Origin: Methylobacterium iners | Lineage (GTDB): Bacteria; Pseudomonadota; Alphaproteobacteria; Rhizobiales; Beijerinckiaceae | NCBI RefSeq assembly: GCF_022179305.1 | Contig: NZ_BPQP01000088.1 | Coordinates: 1 to 36,833, forward strand | Direction of reading: 5' to 3' | DNA: 36,833 nt | In this document: piece by piece, positions 7,344 through 14,936 of the stretch | Position numbering within the stretch: the first letter of the stretch is position 1 | Layout of the letters: each line of letters begins with the position of its first letter | The notes under the pieces: model-generated | The model's input: the letters and a program-made list of their open reading frames with translations, nothing else | Databases searched by the model: none | Told to the model about the DNA's origin: nothing | Position numbers and translations under genes: made by a program

Positions 7344-8117
7344 TCAGTGAGCGGGCCGCAGATAGGCCGGACTGAACTCCGCCAAGGCTCTGACGCTTGG
7401 CAGGTCTCGCAGCTTCAGGCTGCGGCCACGAAGTTCGACCAAGCCCCTGCTCCGCAGCTCCTGAAGCGTGCGGTTGACGTGCACGCTGGACAGTCCGAGC
7501 GTGTCGGCCAGATCAAGCTGCGTGATCGGCAGCTTGCAGCCGTCATCTTCCGCAAGCCCTACAGCCTCAAGACGGGTCAGGAGCTCACAGAACAAGTGGG
7601 ACATGCGCTCGGCCGCTGAGCGGGTGCCCAGGTTGACCAGCCACTCGCGGGCCGTGGCTTCTTCGGCCAGCTTGGCCAGCCGCAGGGCTCGCGCCACGGT
7701 CGGCTGCTGCGCCATGAGGGTGGCAAGCGTCTCGCGTGAAATCCTGGCGACGAGGCAGGTTGAGAGCGTGCCAACGGCATGGTCCATCCGCCCGAGATGA
7801 GGCGCATCGACATCGCAGAGGTCACCCGGCAGCAGGTAGGCCAGGATCTGACGGTCGCCGGTCACCCGGTGCTTGTAGCGGCAGGCGAAGCCATCGAGCA
7901 CCAGCACGGCGTCAGTGGCCATCTCGCCATCACGCTGTAGGTCGGTACGCGGCTCGACGAGGCGTGCCCCGGCACTCAGCTGCTCCAGAGCGGTGCGGTC
8001 CTGCCGCGAGAGGAACACGAAAGCCTCAAGCTTGCGGATGAGGGGGCTTCTCGTGTCGGGCTCGTGACGGCCATAGCAAACGGCCGAGGCAGCCTTGATG
8101 TTCTGCACGTGGCTCAT
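7344..8117 (-). CDS. Crp/Fnr family transcriptional regulator
   Basis: 257 aa from MSHVQNIKAAS, chosen because AGGAG lies 9 bases before this ATG. An N-terminal cyclic-nucleotide-binding-like beta barrel (about residues 35-150; LVLDGFACRYKHRV, LAYLLPGDLCDVDA) is joined by the long dimer helix to a C-terminal winged helix (ITQLDLADTLGLSSVHVNRT, then LVELRGRSLKL). No N-terminal Cys cluster is visible, so it is not a classical oxygen-sensing Fnr. It belongs to the large group of rhizobial-type Crp/Fnr regulators whose ligands are unknown. Confidence 0.85.
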   Translation of the reverse strand: MSHVQNIKAASAVCYGRHEPDTRSPLIRKLEAFVFLSRQDRTALEQLSAGARLVEPRTDLQRDGEMATDAVLVLDGFACRYKHRVTGDRQILAYLLPGDLCDVDAPHLGRMDHAVGTLSTCLVARISRETLATLMAQQPTVARALRLAKLAEEATAREWLVNLGTRSAAERMSHLFCELLTRLEAVGLAEDDGCKLPITQLDLADTLGLSSVHVNRTLQELRSRGLVELRGRSLKLRDLPSVRALAEFSPAYLRPAH

Positions 8118-8290
8118 GATCCAAGCTCCTGTCGAGAACCTGACAGCGCTCAAACCAGGGTGGCGAGCTAACCTATGTCGATACGAGGCCAACACATGTG
8201 AAACGGAAACGTTGCAGCCGGCTTGGCGATGGTGCGATGGAAGACCCTCGCCGCCGCTGGATCCTCGCTCAACCTGCTTGCAGGCCACCG

Positions 8291-8500
8291 CTAGTTGGTC
8301 GGATCAACTGTCGGGAAATGGTCAATGAAGCGCAGGCCTTCCCAGAGATCGACGGCGTGACCATCCACAAGGGCCTTGGCCTTCTTGCAAGCTTCGTCAT
8401 CATCGATTGCGGTGATCTGGACCATCGATGCGACGACGCCCTGCTCCCCAATCAGGGCCGCGCGATACGCCCGTTCTCCGCTCTCAGTCGATTCCGTCAC
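8291..8500 (-). CDS. Small protein with DG..V.LW.G.RFI.HF motif
   Basis: 69 aa, GTG start with AGGAG 9 bases upstream. It ends DGHAVDLWEGLRFIDHFPT, a motif shared by many short alphaproteobacterial proteins of unknown function. The gene at 18302-18511 is an exact-length paralogue (210 bp) with two in-frame stops. Soluble, acidic; no catalytic residues evident. Confidence 0.7.
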   Translation of the reverse strand: MTESTESGERAYRAALIGEQGVVASMVQITAIDDDEACKKAKALVDGHAVDLWEGLRFIDHFPTVDPTN

Positions 8501-8669
8501 ACCAGCCTACTCCTGGGCGGTCAACTTCCAGAACTTCATGGTCAAGCTACGTAGCTTTGGGTCATCATTGCGAGAAGATGGGGAGTGCTGCGATCAACAA
8601 CGAAAGGCTCATTGTCGCGCCCTAACGCAGTGAGAGCGATCCCCAGAGTTGAGCCAAACCCTTTAACGC

Positions 8670-8891
8670 TCAGTGTACTGGGCGATCCTTCGTTGGCGGC
8701 TTCAGCCGCAGCTCAGCCTTAAGGTCCGCGATCCTGGCGCGGGCTGCGTCCGCTATGTGCGAGTTTACCGCTGCAACGAGGCGCCCTACTGGGTCAAGAC
8801 AGACGACCAACCACGGCAAGCCATCAGCTGGCGGGTCGTAGACCGCGAGCGCGTAGCCCTCCGGGTGCAGTTCCGCGGCTTCAACGAGCAT
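8670..8891 (-). CDS. Hypothetical protein, 73 aa
   Basis: MLVEAAELHPEGYALAVYDP, then GLPWLVVCLDPVGRLVAAV, and a charged helical C-terminus (RARIADLKAELRLKPP). A GGAG site lies six bases before the ATG. Short mixed alpha/beta protein without a recognised domain. Confidence 0.6.
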   Translation of the reverse strand: MLVEAAELHPEGYALAVYDPPADGLPWLVVCLDPVGRLVAAVNSHIADAARARIADLKAELRLKPPTKDRPVH

Positions 8892-8993
8892 GCTGCGCTC
8901 CGTCAGACCGGACCTTCAACCTTGGCGACAACACGCGAAAATGAATTGCACGCAAGTAGCTAGGTAAGCATCTCACTGTACGCCGAACGGGAC

Positions 8994-9242
8994 ATGCAGG
9001 GCGAGAGAGGGATTGCATTGGCTCAGGATGAAGGGGCAAAGCCTAGGATCTTGGCGACGCGAGGGTTTGTGCGCTCAGAGACGATCGATGGAGGCGATAC
9101 CATCGTGCTGCACATGCATGGCGCGGACGGAACGCCAGTCGCGCTGCTGATGCCCCGCCAAGCTGCCCAGGCTGTGCGTGCGGCCATTCACAACGAACTC
9201 GCGGCGTCCTTGGGTCAGGGACCATCCGATGATGGTGCTTGA
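8994..9242 (+). CDS. Hypothetical protein, 82 aa
   Basis: Begins MQGERGIALAQDEGAKPR; the middle reads GDTIVLHMHGADGTPVALLMP and the end is a helix RQAAQAVRAAIHNELAASL. Overlaps the next gene by 14 bp, so the two are probably translated together. Resembles short conserved proteins that describe a single beta-sheet/helix fold; function unknown. Confidence 0.6.
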   Translation: MQGERGIALAQDEGAKPRILATRGFVRSETIDGGDTIVLHMHGADGTPVALLMPRQAAQAVRAAIHNELAASLGQGPSDDGA

Positions 9243-9495
9243 AGTTTCCGAAGGCTCGCAAGATGTCGACGCAGGAGGATGGACGGACTACGTCTTGATC
9301 TCGGCCTCCTCCCTTGCCGAAGCCGAGCGCCAAGCAGCCTTGATCGTGTCCGACACCCTGGGGAGCGCGCCCGGTGAGGCTTACCTGCGTGAAGCCTATG
9401 GCCGGGTTGTCTGGACTTCGTCGAGACCGAGCGGGACCCTGCCGGAGGCGCATCGCCTTGATCTGACCTCGCCGTTGCTCACCTCAGCTGAGTGA
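9229..9495 (+). CDS. Hypothetical protein, 88 aa, coupled to upstream gene
   Basis: The start MMVLEVSEGSQDVDAGG is inside the end of the preceding gene, with AGGGA seven bases before it. The protein has a helical middle (SSLAEAERQAALIVSD) and AYLREAYGRVVWTS. The overlap indicates a two-gene operon with 8994-9242. No domain recognised. Confidence 0.6.
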   Translation: MMVLEVSEGSQDVDAGGWTDYVLISASSLAEAERQAALIVSDTLGSAPGEAYLREAYGRVVWTSSRPSGTLPEAHRLDLTSPLLTSAE

Positions 9496-9515
9496 CGGCA
9501 TCAGCAGAGTCCAGT

Positions 9516-9556
9516 TCACCCCTTCACCGGCCTGGCCAGCAGGATCGCCATGCGGG
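9516..9556 (-). pseudogene. 3' fossil of the AILLARPVK family
   Basis: Only the last 12 codons plus stop remain (RMAILLARPVKG, TGA), nearly identical to the ends of the four complete copies. Upstream of it the similarity stops abruptly and an unrelated gene (9567-9749) begins. This marks a recombination or deletion boundary. Confidence 0.6.
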
Positions 9557-9566
9557 CCGAACGAAC

Positions 9567-9749
9567 CTATTCTCGGCGCTTGTTGGCTTCCTCATCGGCC
9601 ACAGCTTCGACTGCGGCGATGGCGTTCTCAAGCTCCGCGATCCGCTTGAGCGTGCTGTCGGCCGGCATCGCGTCGTAGTCGGCGGCCTGCAGGATGAGTT
9701 CGCGCTGGCGCGCTTTGAGGCGGGTCAGGAGGGCGTCCAGTTTGTTCAT
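9567..9749 (-). CDS. Short coiled-coil protein, 60 aa
   Basis: MNKLDALLTRLKARQRELIL, then DYDAMPADSTLKRIAELENA and a charged end DEEANKRRE. Two heptad-like helices separated by a Pro. The C-terminus abuts the AILLARPVK fossil. Function unknown. Confidence 0.6.
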   Translation of the reverse strand: MNKLDALLTRLKARQRELILQAADYDAMPADSTLKRIAELENAIAAVEAVADEEANKRRE

Positions 9750-9919
9750 GCCTGCGATCTAGCGACCGGTGCTCGCCGCCTCAACCGTACCTCAGGCTGG
9801 AATATGCTGTACTCCTGACCGGCGCGGTAAACTGGCGCTCTCAGCAGAGGTTGCAGCTGTCGTCTGAAGACGATAGCCCGGCGCCTCAGCTTCTTGGCGC
9901 ACTTAACCACGATCAAACC

Positions 9920-10120
9920 ATGCAAACTTCAACTGCGTCTGCCTCCACGATGCAGCTTGCTGTGGTCCGCGCCTGGTCGGCCGGAGACAACACCGCCGAT
10001 ATTGCGCAGCTACTCGACGTGAGTGAGCCGGAGGTCGAGAGGATCCTCGCCCAAGCTCGGGAGGCGCGCCGTATGGCGCCACCGCCACTCGCCGAGTTGC
10101 CTACGGCTCAGGCATTCTGA
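9920..10120 (+). CDS. Small HTH protein
   Basis: 66 aa from MQTSTASASTMQLAVVRAW (a TTG at 9851 would add 23 residues). The segment GDNTADIAQLLDVSEPEVER looks like a helix-turn-helix of the sigma-region-4/LuxR type: A.DIA..L.VSE..V.R.L. No effector domain, so it may be a minimal DNA-binding protein. Confidence 0.55.
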   Translation: MQTSTASASTMQLAVVRAWSAGDNTADIAQLLDVSEPEVERILAQAREARRMAPPPLAELPTAQAF

Positions 10121-10170
10121 AAAGCCCCGGCCTGCCTCAGGCACAACAGCGTTGGAGCAGGCTGATTGAC

Positions 10171-10701
10171 TCAGTCGCGGAAGCGCTTCGCGAACGCCTT
10201 GGCGCGGTCCTCAGGCATGTCGGCGAGGGCCACACGTGCGGTGTAGCCGCCGTAGATCACGTCGCGATCCGTAACGCTCCAGTCCCCGATCTCGCTTGCG
10301 GGAACGGTCATGGCATCGCCGGCCTTGTAGGCGCTGCCGTTGAGCGGCTTGTTGGCAAGGCGGCCCCGGAACACACCATCACGATGGCTATCGACCTGTA
10401 GCCAGATGTGCTCGGTCGCGCCGTTTTGCGTCAGCGGGAACTTCACGGCGTAGGTGCCGGGCGCGCTGCTATTCAGGAGCGCAAGGAAGCGCGGTAGCGT
10501 CGCCCGTGCCTCGTCCTTGGCCGCGTTCATCCGCGCATCGCGCGTGTGGTAGGCTACAGCGTTGGCGTTGATAGGTCGCGGTGCCGCCTCGGACCTGCCG
10601 GCCGCCGCCTCGGGGATTGCGAGCGGGCTCATGCTGGACTGAAAGGGCTTGAACGCGAGAAACCCAGCCGCGACCGCGACCACCACGAAATAGATACGCA
10701 T
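10171..10701 (-). CDS. DUF2314-like exported protein
   Basis: 176 aa. The N-terminal hydrophobic stretch MRIYFVVVAVAAGFLAF is a signal peptide or anchor. The rest matches DUF2314 as I know it: ARATLPRFLALL, YAVKFPLTQ, EHIWLQVDS, GRLANKPLNGSAYKAGD and a final WSVTDRDVIYGGYTARV. Probably periplasmic; members are uncharacterised. GAGGT lies seven bases before the ATG. The upstream region to 10812 is AT-rich and presumably holds the promoter. Confidence 0.7.
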   Translation of the reverse strand: MRIYFVVVAVAAGFLAFKPFQSSMSPLAIPEAAAGRSEAAPRPINANAVAYHTRDARMNAAKDEARATLPRFLALLNSSAPGTYAVKFPLTQNGATEHIWLQVDSHRDGVFRGRLANKPLNGSAYKAGDAMTVPASEIGDWSVTDRDVIYGGYTARVALADMPEDRAKAFAKRFRD

Positions 10702-10812
10702 GACACGACCTCAGCTGCAGAGGCCTTCTTCTTACATCAATGACTTAGCACGCAATTAAAACCGTAGGTGAAACACCGATTGCAGACCATCCTTAAACCC
10801 TAGTCGAAAAAT

Positions 10813-11073
10813 TCAAACCTTCACCGGCCGGGCTAGCAGGATTGCCGTGCGCACCGCGGAACGCTTCGAGGCGTTCTCGATGCCGGGATCGGCGAGCATG
10901 CTTTGCGCGTAAGGGCTTCTGGCTACAGCGCTGGCGAGGTCTGCGGGATGCTCGCCGATCATAAAGCGGCCGGTGGTCGGGTCGGCCATGTAGGCATCAA
11001 CGGCCGCATTCACATCCTCGTCGCTGATCGCCTTGGCCTTGAATAGATCACCGAAATAGGGATCATCCGCCAT
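10813..11073 (-). CDS. AILLARPVK-family small protein, copy 2
   Basis: 86 aa: MADDPYFGDLFKAKAISDED at the start and KRSAVRTAILLARPVKV at the end. It follows its 70 aa membrane partner with only CG between TAG and ATG, so the two form an operon. This is the only place in the window where both members are intact. Copies 1, 3 and 4 are at 580-843, 12653-12916 and 19798-20058. Confidence 0.75.
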   Translation of the reverse strand: MADDPYFGDLFKAKAISDEDVNAAVDAYMADPTTGRFMIGEHPADLASAVARSPYAQSMLADPGIENASKRSAVRTAILLARPVKV

Positions 11074-11075
11074 CG

Positions 11076-11288
11076 CTAATGCACCCCCTCAGCCCTGCCC
11101 ATCAGGCCCGTGTCCCAGGCCAGGGCCACGACGCCGCCGAAGATCACCGGCGGCCAACCGTAAATGCTGTAGGTGTCGTCCGGATCCGCGAGCTTCTGGA
11201 CGATGCAGCCGGAAATGCGGAGGGCCCTGATTGCCTCATCAAGGAGGGCGTCGGCAGCATCGTGCGTGGGAGGGACGTCCAGCGTCAT
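11076..11288 (-). CDS. 70 aa membrane partner of the AILLARPVK protein
   Basis: MTLDVPPTHDAADALLDEAI, then RALRISGCIVQKLADPDDTY and a hydrophobic C-terminal helix VIFGGVVALAWDTGLMG. The N-terminus is soluble and helical; the C-terminus is probably in or at the membrane. Relics of the same gene precede copies 1 (846-884) and 4 (20061-20273), always with a two-base gap to the next start. Function unknown; the conserved pairing suggests the two products act together. Confidence 0.7.
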   Translation of the reverse strand: MTLDVPPTHDAADALLDEAIRALRISGCIVQKLADPDDTYSIYGWPPVIFGGVVALAWDTGLMGRAEGVH

Positions 11289-11338
11289 AGCGGGGTGACG
11301 CTAACATGGGTTTAAGAGCGCACGATGAATGAAGTGAA

Positions 11339-11723
11339 TCAGCCCTCGCCCGTGAACGCCCCGATCGGAACGCCTTCCGATATGCCCGGCATGTCGCGGC
11401 GGTAGTGCGTCCGCTCGAAGACGATGCGGTTGGGCTCGACTGCCGTTACTGCCTCCCCACTGAGCACCAGGGCACCGCGATAATCCGAGCGGAGCACGCC
11501 GAGCTCAGGATGAACGCCGAAGAGTTGCGCGGTCGTCCAGCCGAGCGCCCCCGCGTCGTCCGCGAACCGATCCAGGAAGGCCAGCGCTGCCGTGTTGGAC
11601 CGCAACCCATTTCGGACCCGCAAGACCGGGGCAGGGCGACACACCCGGCTTCAGGCTCAGGAAGCCCTCGCGCCAAGCGCGCACTTCGGACGAGCAGAGG
11701 GGGATCGAGGGTGATGCTGACAT
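11339..11723 (-). pseudogene. LGW/QLFGV-family protein, frameshifted
   Basis: The N-terminal half reads in one frame (MSASPSIPLCSSEVRAW, REGFLSLKPGVSPCPG, GPKWVAV). From about 11620 the homology moves to a second frame: SNTAALAFLDRFADDAGALG, then WTTAQLFGVHPELGVLRSDY and RGALVLSGEAVTAV to the stop at 11339. The second frame alone gives a 101 aa product with a weak start. The motif LGWT..LFGV...G..R.D..GALVLSG is common in short alphaproteobacterial proteins. A truncated paralogue is at 26807-27094. Confidence 0.6.
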
Positions 11724-11850
11724 GGCGCCCGGCAGCTACGAAGGGGCAGACGAGACAAGGGAGGGTGTGTGGGTCGGCTATGCCAAATGTGCGACAGCCA
11801 GGCGGCCGCGATGTGCCGCGCTGCTTCTGTCGCTTAGGCTCTGGCCTGTC

Positions 11851-12102
11851 TCAGGCGTCCCTGCTGGAGAGGTCACCAGCCTCCATGTCGGTCAATGCAT
11901 TCTGACGGTCTACGAGGTACTGCTCGAGGTCGCCGCCCGCCGCTTCCTTCAGCTCGGCGATGGAGATCCCATCAGCGGTCGCCTCGACAGCACAGGCTTC
12001 CGCCTTATCGCGCATCTCCGCTTTTGCCTCCACATGGCCTGGGCTGGTCAGGTTGTTCTCCACCCAGCCCTCAAGCCACTGGTCCACATCGACGTCAGCC
12101 AT
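11851..12102 (-). CDS. DUF768-like small protein
   Basis: 83 aa from MADVDVDQWLEGWVENNL. The W..GW...N opening, the helical AEMRDKAEACAVEATADGIS and the GDLEQYLVDRQNA end resemble DUF768 proteins described mainly from rhizobia. Acidic, soluble, all helical. The longer in-frame start upstream adds an implausible Arg/Pro-rich leader. Function unknown. Confidence 0.55.
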   Translation of the reverse strand: MADVDVDQWLEGWVENNLTSPGHVEAKAEMRDKAEACAVEATADGISIAELKEAAGGDLEQYLVDRQNALTDMEAGDLSSRDA

Positions 12103-12327
12103 GTCAGCGTCTCTCCTGCCTGCAGCCAAGCATAATCCAGCGAGATGGAGCGCGCGAGGGTACGACGCAAGGCGACGAGCCGGCTTTGGCTGACGCCACA
12201 CTTTCGGACAGCGCGAACGCTGAGCAAGCAGGCCATGCGAGCTTCGTCACCCGGTCTAATCACGGGCTGGCGGAATATGATCGAGCTGATGCGCGACTTG
12301 GCTTGTAGATCTCTGGTATGAGCGTCG

Positions 12328-12576
12328 ATGGCTTACACGCTTCATCGACTCGCGGCCGGCAGCTACGACCTTGCCCTTGATGACGCCATCATGGGCTGCG
12401 TGGTCCAGGAGGTCTCGCGCACCGGTCAGGTCGAGGGCTGGCGCGTGGAGTTGCTGGACGACCTGCCGACGGTGCTGCGGCCCCAACCCTTCACGCAAGC
12501 AGAGCACCACTTTCCTACGCTGGAGGCCGCCGTTGCGTGGCTCGGCGGCGCGCCCGTGGTAGAGGAAGGCGATTGA
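12328..12576 (+). CDS. Hypothetical protein, 82 aa
   Basis: MAYTLHRLAAGSYDLALDDA, then EVSRTGQVEGWRVELLDDLP and a final AEHHFPTLEAAVAWLGG. The pattern (GSYDL.LD...G.VV.EV, W.VELLDD..P, F.TLEAAVAWLG) fits a conserved short family I have seen in Methylobacterium-type genomes. Small alpha+beta protein; role unknown. Confidence 0.7.
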   Translation: MAYTLHRLAAGSYDLALDDAIMGCVVQEVSRTGQVEGWRVELLDDLPTVLRPQPFTQAEHHFPTLEAAVAWLGGAPVVEEGD

Positions 12577-12652
12577 GTGCGCGCCTGAAAAGGGAACAAC
12601 GCCAGCGGGTCGAAACGACGGTTGCGGACGGGCGGCGTACTGGCCCTGTTGG

Positions 12653-12916
12653 TCACCGCTTCTCTGGTCGCGCTAACAGGATGGCAGCGCGCACAACACC
12701 GCGTCGTCGCATCATGTTAGCGTCTGGATCAACCAGCACCCGCTGAGCGTACGCACTCGCCTCCACAGCCCCGGCAAGGTTCAGCACGTAGCTGCCACCG
12801 ATCTCGAACGTCTCCGTGGCAGGATCAGCCATGTAAGCGTCGACTGCCCTGACGAGATCCATGCCGAGGATGACCTTAGCTTCGAACAGCTCGCCTATGG
12901 TTGGATCATCCGCCAT
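12653..12916 (-). CDS. AILLARPVK-family small protein, copy 3
   Basis: 87 aa: MADDPTIGELFEAKVILGMD ... VDAYMADPATETFEIGGSY ... RRRGVVRAAILLARPEKR. Same layout as the other copies but with a diverged tail (MMRRRGVVR in place of ASKRSAVR). No partner gene is detectable upstream, so this copy stands alone. Confidence 0.75.
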   Translation of the reverse strand: MADDPTIGELFEAKVILGMDLVRAVDAYMADPATETFEIGGSYVLNLAGAVEASAYAQRVLVDPDANMMRRRGVVRAAILLARPEKR

Positions 12917-13018
12917 GCAGCGTCCTAGCGCGGGTCTTCCAAAGAGACCAAGCGAGCCCTGCCGCCCGATCTGATCACGGGCTAGCAGGGCGTCTCGTGG
13001 ACCCCTCTACACATGCGT

Positions 13019-13657
13019 TCAGGGCTGCGATGCCGCTTGAAGCAGATTTAGATCCATGGCCGACAAGGCAAGCAGGGGCGCCGGCATAGCCACGCCGGCT
13101 CTTCGCATCTGCTGAGCCGCGCTACGGCACGCGCTCAAGTCATTGCTGCGAGCAGCTGCTTTGACCTGTTCGATCGCCTCCGGCGTCGGCTTAGGCGCCA
13201 CAGGAGTAGCAGGCCCGGCCGGCGGAGGGGCGGCTTGGGTTTGCGCCGCCTGGGTGGCATTTGAGCTGGGCGTGGCGTTCCCGCTCGCACCCGATGGAGC
13301 GGCTGCGTTCTGCGTGCCGCCCTGCGGACCCGCCGCGCCAGGACCGGATTGGGTGATCTGCCCAGATTGGCCGGAGGTGTTCTGCGCAGTCCCCTGAGCG
13401 GCAGGCTTGGACTCGGCACTATCTGCCTTGGGCGCCTGCACCGCTGAAGCGAGTTGGGCAGGTTGCGGATCGGCCTTCTTGGCTGGATCAGGCTGCTGCA
13501 CAAACGCAACGAGTTCCTGACACAGGTTTGCGGGCTTGCCGGTTGCAGCATCCAGTGGAGGCGTTGGGGCGCCTTCCTGAGCCAGGACGTGGAGAGGAAG
13601 GAAGACTGTTGGTGCCAGCCATGCGGCGATAAGGAAGCCTGTCACGGTAGACCTCAT
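13019..13657 (-). CDS. Secreted Ala/Gln/Pro-rich protein
   Basis: 212 aa. A signal peptide (MRSTVTGFLIAAWLAPTVFL..LHVLAQ) precedes a folded-looking start with one Cys (GKPANLCQELVAFVQQ), a long disordered centre of Ala, Gln, Pro, Ser and Gly, and a helical end with a second Cys (EAIEQVKAAARSNDLSACRS). The two Cys-bearing ends could form a small disulfide-linked domain. The plan resembles 15253-15612 (one Cys after the signal, Pro/Gly middle, EKGCQ end). Probably periplasmic; function unknown. Confidence 0.65.
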   Translation of the reverse strand: MRSTVTGFLIAAWLAPTVFLPLHVLAQEGAPTPPLDAATGKPANLCQELVAFVQQPDPAKKADPQPAQLASAVQAPKADSAESKPAAQGTAQNTSGQSGQITQSGPGAAGPQGGTQNAAAPSGASGNATPSSNATQAAQTQAAPPPAGPATPVAPKPTPEAIEQVKAAARSNDLSACRSAAQQMRRAGVAMPAPLLALSAMDLNLLQAASQP

Positions 13658-13745
13658 CCACAGGGCCCCTGGTAGCGGGAGGCCATGCTACTGCCGATGA
13701 TCCAACGCGGCGAGCGTATTCGAGGTCCTGCAGGAGAGCGACGGA

Positions 13746-13982
13746 TTAGCCGGCCGGCTTCCGCTCACGGAAGCGGATGCCAGCTCCTCCCCCGTTCTCG
13801 GGAATGAACTCAAGGCCGGCGCGCTCAAGAGCAGCTCGCATCTTCTCGACGCTGCTCATTCTAGCATCTTGGCCAGCCTCGAAGCGGTTGACCGTGTTCG
13901 TCCCAACCTCGGCATGGCGAGCAAGGTCCTGCGTGCTCCAAGCGAGAGCGGCGCGAGCCATACGACATTGAAACGGCTTCAT
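13746..13982 (-). CDS. XRE-family HTH repressor
   Basis: 78 aa. MKPFQCRMARAALAWSTQDL then ARHAEVGTNTVNRFEAG is a clear Cro/C1-type HTH (residues ~7-45); the rest, AALERAGLEFIPENGGGAG, is the usual tail of this very common rhizobial/Methylobacterium type. The 15 bp dyad at 13985-13999 sits just before its start codon and contains its predicted -10, so it probably represses itself. A second copy of the dyad lies before the divergent operon at 14069. Confidence 0.85.
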   Translation of the reverse strand: MKPFQCRMARAALAWSTQDLARHAEVGTNTVNRFEAGQDARMSSVEKMRAALERAGLEFIPENGGGAGIRFRERKPAG

Positions 13983-13984
13983 AT

Positions 13985-13999
13985 GGTGAGATTATCACC
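13985..13999. promoter_or_regulatory. Operator O1 and XRE promoter
   Basis: GGTGAGATTATCACC, an imperfect dyad (GGTGA/TCACC). On the minus strand TTGAAG (14017-14012), a 17-base spacer and TAATCT (13994-13989) form a good promoter whose -10 is inside this dyad, so binding would block it. Confidence 0.6.
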
Positions 14000-14041
14000 G
14001 AAAGTAGTTGACTTCAAACCGGAGACGATTAAACCCCTTGT

Positions 14042-14056
14042 GGTGTGATTATCACC
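14042..14056. promoter_or_regulatory. Operator O2
   Basis: GGTGTGATTATCACC differs from O1 at one position and is in the same orientation, 57 bp centre to centre. It lies just before the divergent gene and overlaps an alternative GTG start at 14045, which supports the ATG at 14069 instead. Confidence 0.6.
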
Positions 14057-14068
14057 ACTGAGGCAGCA

Positions 14069-14365
14069 ATGGCTCTCCGCCGCTCCATCTTCTGGTCCTC
14101 TGCCACTCGCGACATGCGGGGTGATCGCGTCACGCTGCCCGCCGGCTTCCTCGCCGCTCGCGCCCGCATCGATCTCGCCGTCCGCACCCGCGGTCCTCTC
14201 GTTGCCGCCGGTCAGTTCAGCCGCTCTGCAATCATGGCTGCTGCCGTTGCTGCCGCGAAGTCCCATCAGGCCCACACCGGCTCGACCTGGGGCGAGGCTA
14301 TGGCCGTATCCCTCAAGGCCGCCTGGCAGGTGGCCAAGGCCGCTCGCCGCGCCGTGGCGCACTGA
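14069..14365 (+). CDS. Hypothetical protein, 98 aa, divergent from XRE
   Basis: Starts MALRRSIFWSSATRDMRG. Basic protein with AGQFSRSAIMAAAVAAAKSH, QAHTGSTWGEAMAVSLKAAW and the tail QVAKAARRAVAH. The final helix (TW..A...ALKA.W..AK.A) is shared by many short phage- or plasmid-associated proteins of rhizobia. First gene of a plus-strand operon of three (gaps of 9 and 3 bp), probably under XRE control through O2. Confidence 0.65.
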   Translation: MALRRSIFWSSATRDMRGDRVTLPAGFLAARARIDLAVRTRGPLVAAGQFSRSAIMAAAVAAAKSHQAHTGSTWGEAMAVSLKAAWQVAKAARRAVAH

Positions 14366-14374
14366 GCCGGGCCA

Positions 14375-14500
14375 ATGACTTTCTTGCCCTTCTCGCGTCG
14401 TGCCGTCCTCGGGGCTGCCGTCCTGCTCGGCCCCATCATGCGCGCTGCCGCAGCAGCTGCCCTGATCCCATCCTTGCCGCAATCCGCTCCGCCCGGGTAG
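14375..14500 (+). CDS. Exported or membrane microprotein, 41 aa
   Basis: MTFLPFSRRAVLGAAVLLGP then IMRAAAAAALIPSLPQSAPP. The RRAVLGAAVLL segment looks like a twin-arginine-type or plain signal anchor. It starts 9 bp after the preceding gene and ends 3 bp before the next, so it is part of the same operon. Confidence 0.5.
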   Translation: MTFLPFSRRAVLGAAVLLGPIMRAAAAAALIPSLPQSAPPG

Positions 14501-14503
14501 CAG

Positions 14504-14641
14504 ATGGACGGTAACCCCGACGATGAGGATGACGGCGACGCTGAACCGTCCCTTGGTGCTCCTGAGGGCCACGCGAACCAGATCGTCTGGCTACGTGGCT
14601 CGGATCTCGACTATGAACAGGACATCAGGAGCCCGGATTAG
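14504..14641 (+). CDS. EPSLG protein, 45 aa (intact copy)
   Basis: MDGNPDDEDDGDAEPSLGAP, then EGHANQIVWLRGSDLDYEQD and IRSPD. Strongly acidic. The D.EPSLGA.EG motif occurs, often repeated, in short proteins of rhizobia and Methylobacterium. Last gene of the XRE-divergent operon. It faces the 42 aa membrane gene at 14694 with 52 bp between the stops; the copy at 20294-20431 has the same spacing but a nonsense codon. Confidence 0.7.
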   Translation: MDGNPDDEDDGDAEPSLGAPEGHANQIVWLRGSDLDYEQDIRSPD

Positions 14642-14693
14642 CACCTCCCGCACCACAGCACGCCCCGGGCAAAGCTGGTGCGAAGCTGGTCCC

Positions 14694-14822
14694 TCACACG
14701 AAGTGCGCCGGCAGCGCCAAGATTCGCGCGCACTCGATTAGCGCGGAGCCAACAACGCTCAGTGCTATTCCGATCATGAGACGATCAGCTAGGTCCAGCG
14801 GCGCCATATCGGTGTTAAACAT
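14694..14822 (-). CDS. PAHFV membrane microprotein, copy 1
   Basis: 42 aa: MFNTDMAPLDLADRLMIGIA, LSVVGSALIECARILALPAH, FV. One hydrophobic helix (about residues 15-30) followed by the invariant end A(R/L)...A(L/M)PAHFV. The copies at 15716-15844 and 20484-20612 are the same length. All three have the same upstream element. Unknown function; conservation of length and C-terminus says it is a real gene. Confidence 0.65.
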   Translation of the reverse strand: MFNTDMAPLDLADRLMIGIALSVVGSALIECARILALPAHFV

Positions 14823-14830
14823 CGGAGGTC

Positions 14831-14925
14831 TCCTCGATTTGGCGACCTCAGCTGGGCCGTCTTGAGGCAGGCTTATGGTCCAGCCTGTTTTCCCGATGAT
14901 TGCTCCGATTATTGCGTCACTTCGC
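14831..14925 (-). promoter_or_regulatory. Conserved upstream element of PAHFV gene, copy 1
   Basis: Read on the minus strand: AATCGGAGCAATC, then CCATAAGCC, then GCCTCA...CAGCTGAGG. Shared almost base for base with 15853-15945 and 20620-20712. Likely promoter plus leader hairpin (GCCTCA/TGAGG.). Confidence 0.5.
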
Positions 14926-14936
14926 GATCAGCCCCG

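Noticed and set aside
13979-14572. Long minus-strand open frame (197 codons)
   Set aside because: Gly/His/Arg-rich antisense of the three-gene operon 14069-14641; it also covers both operators.
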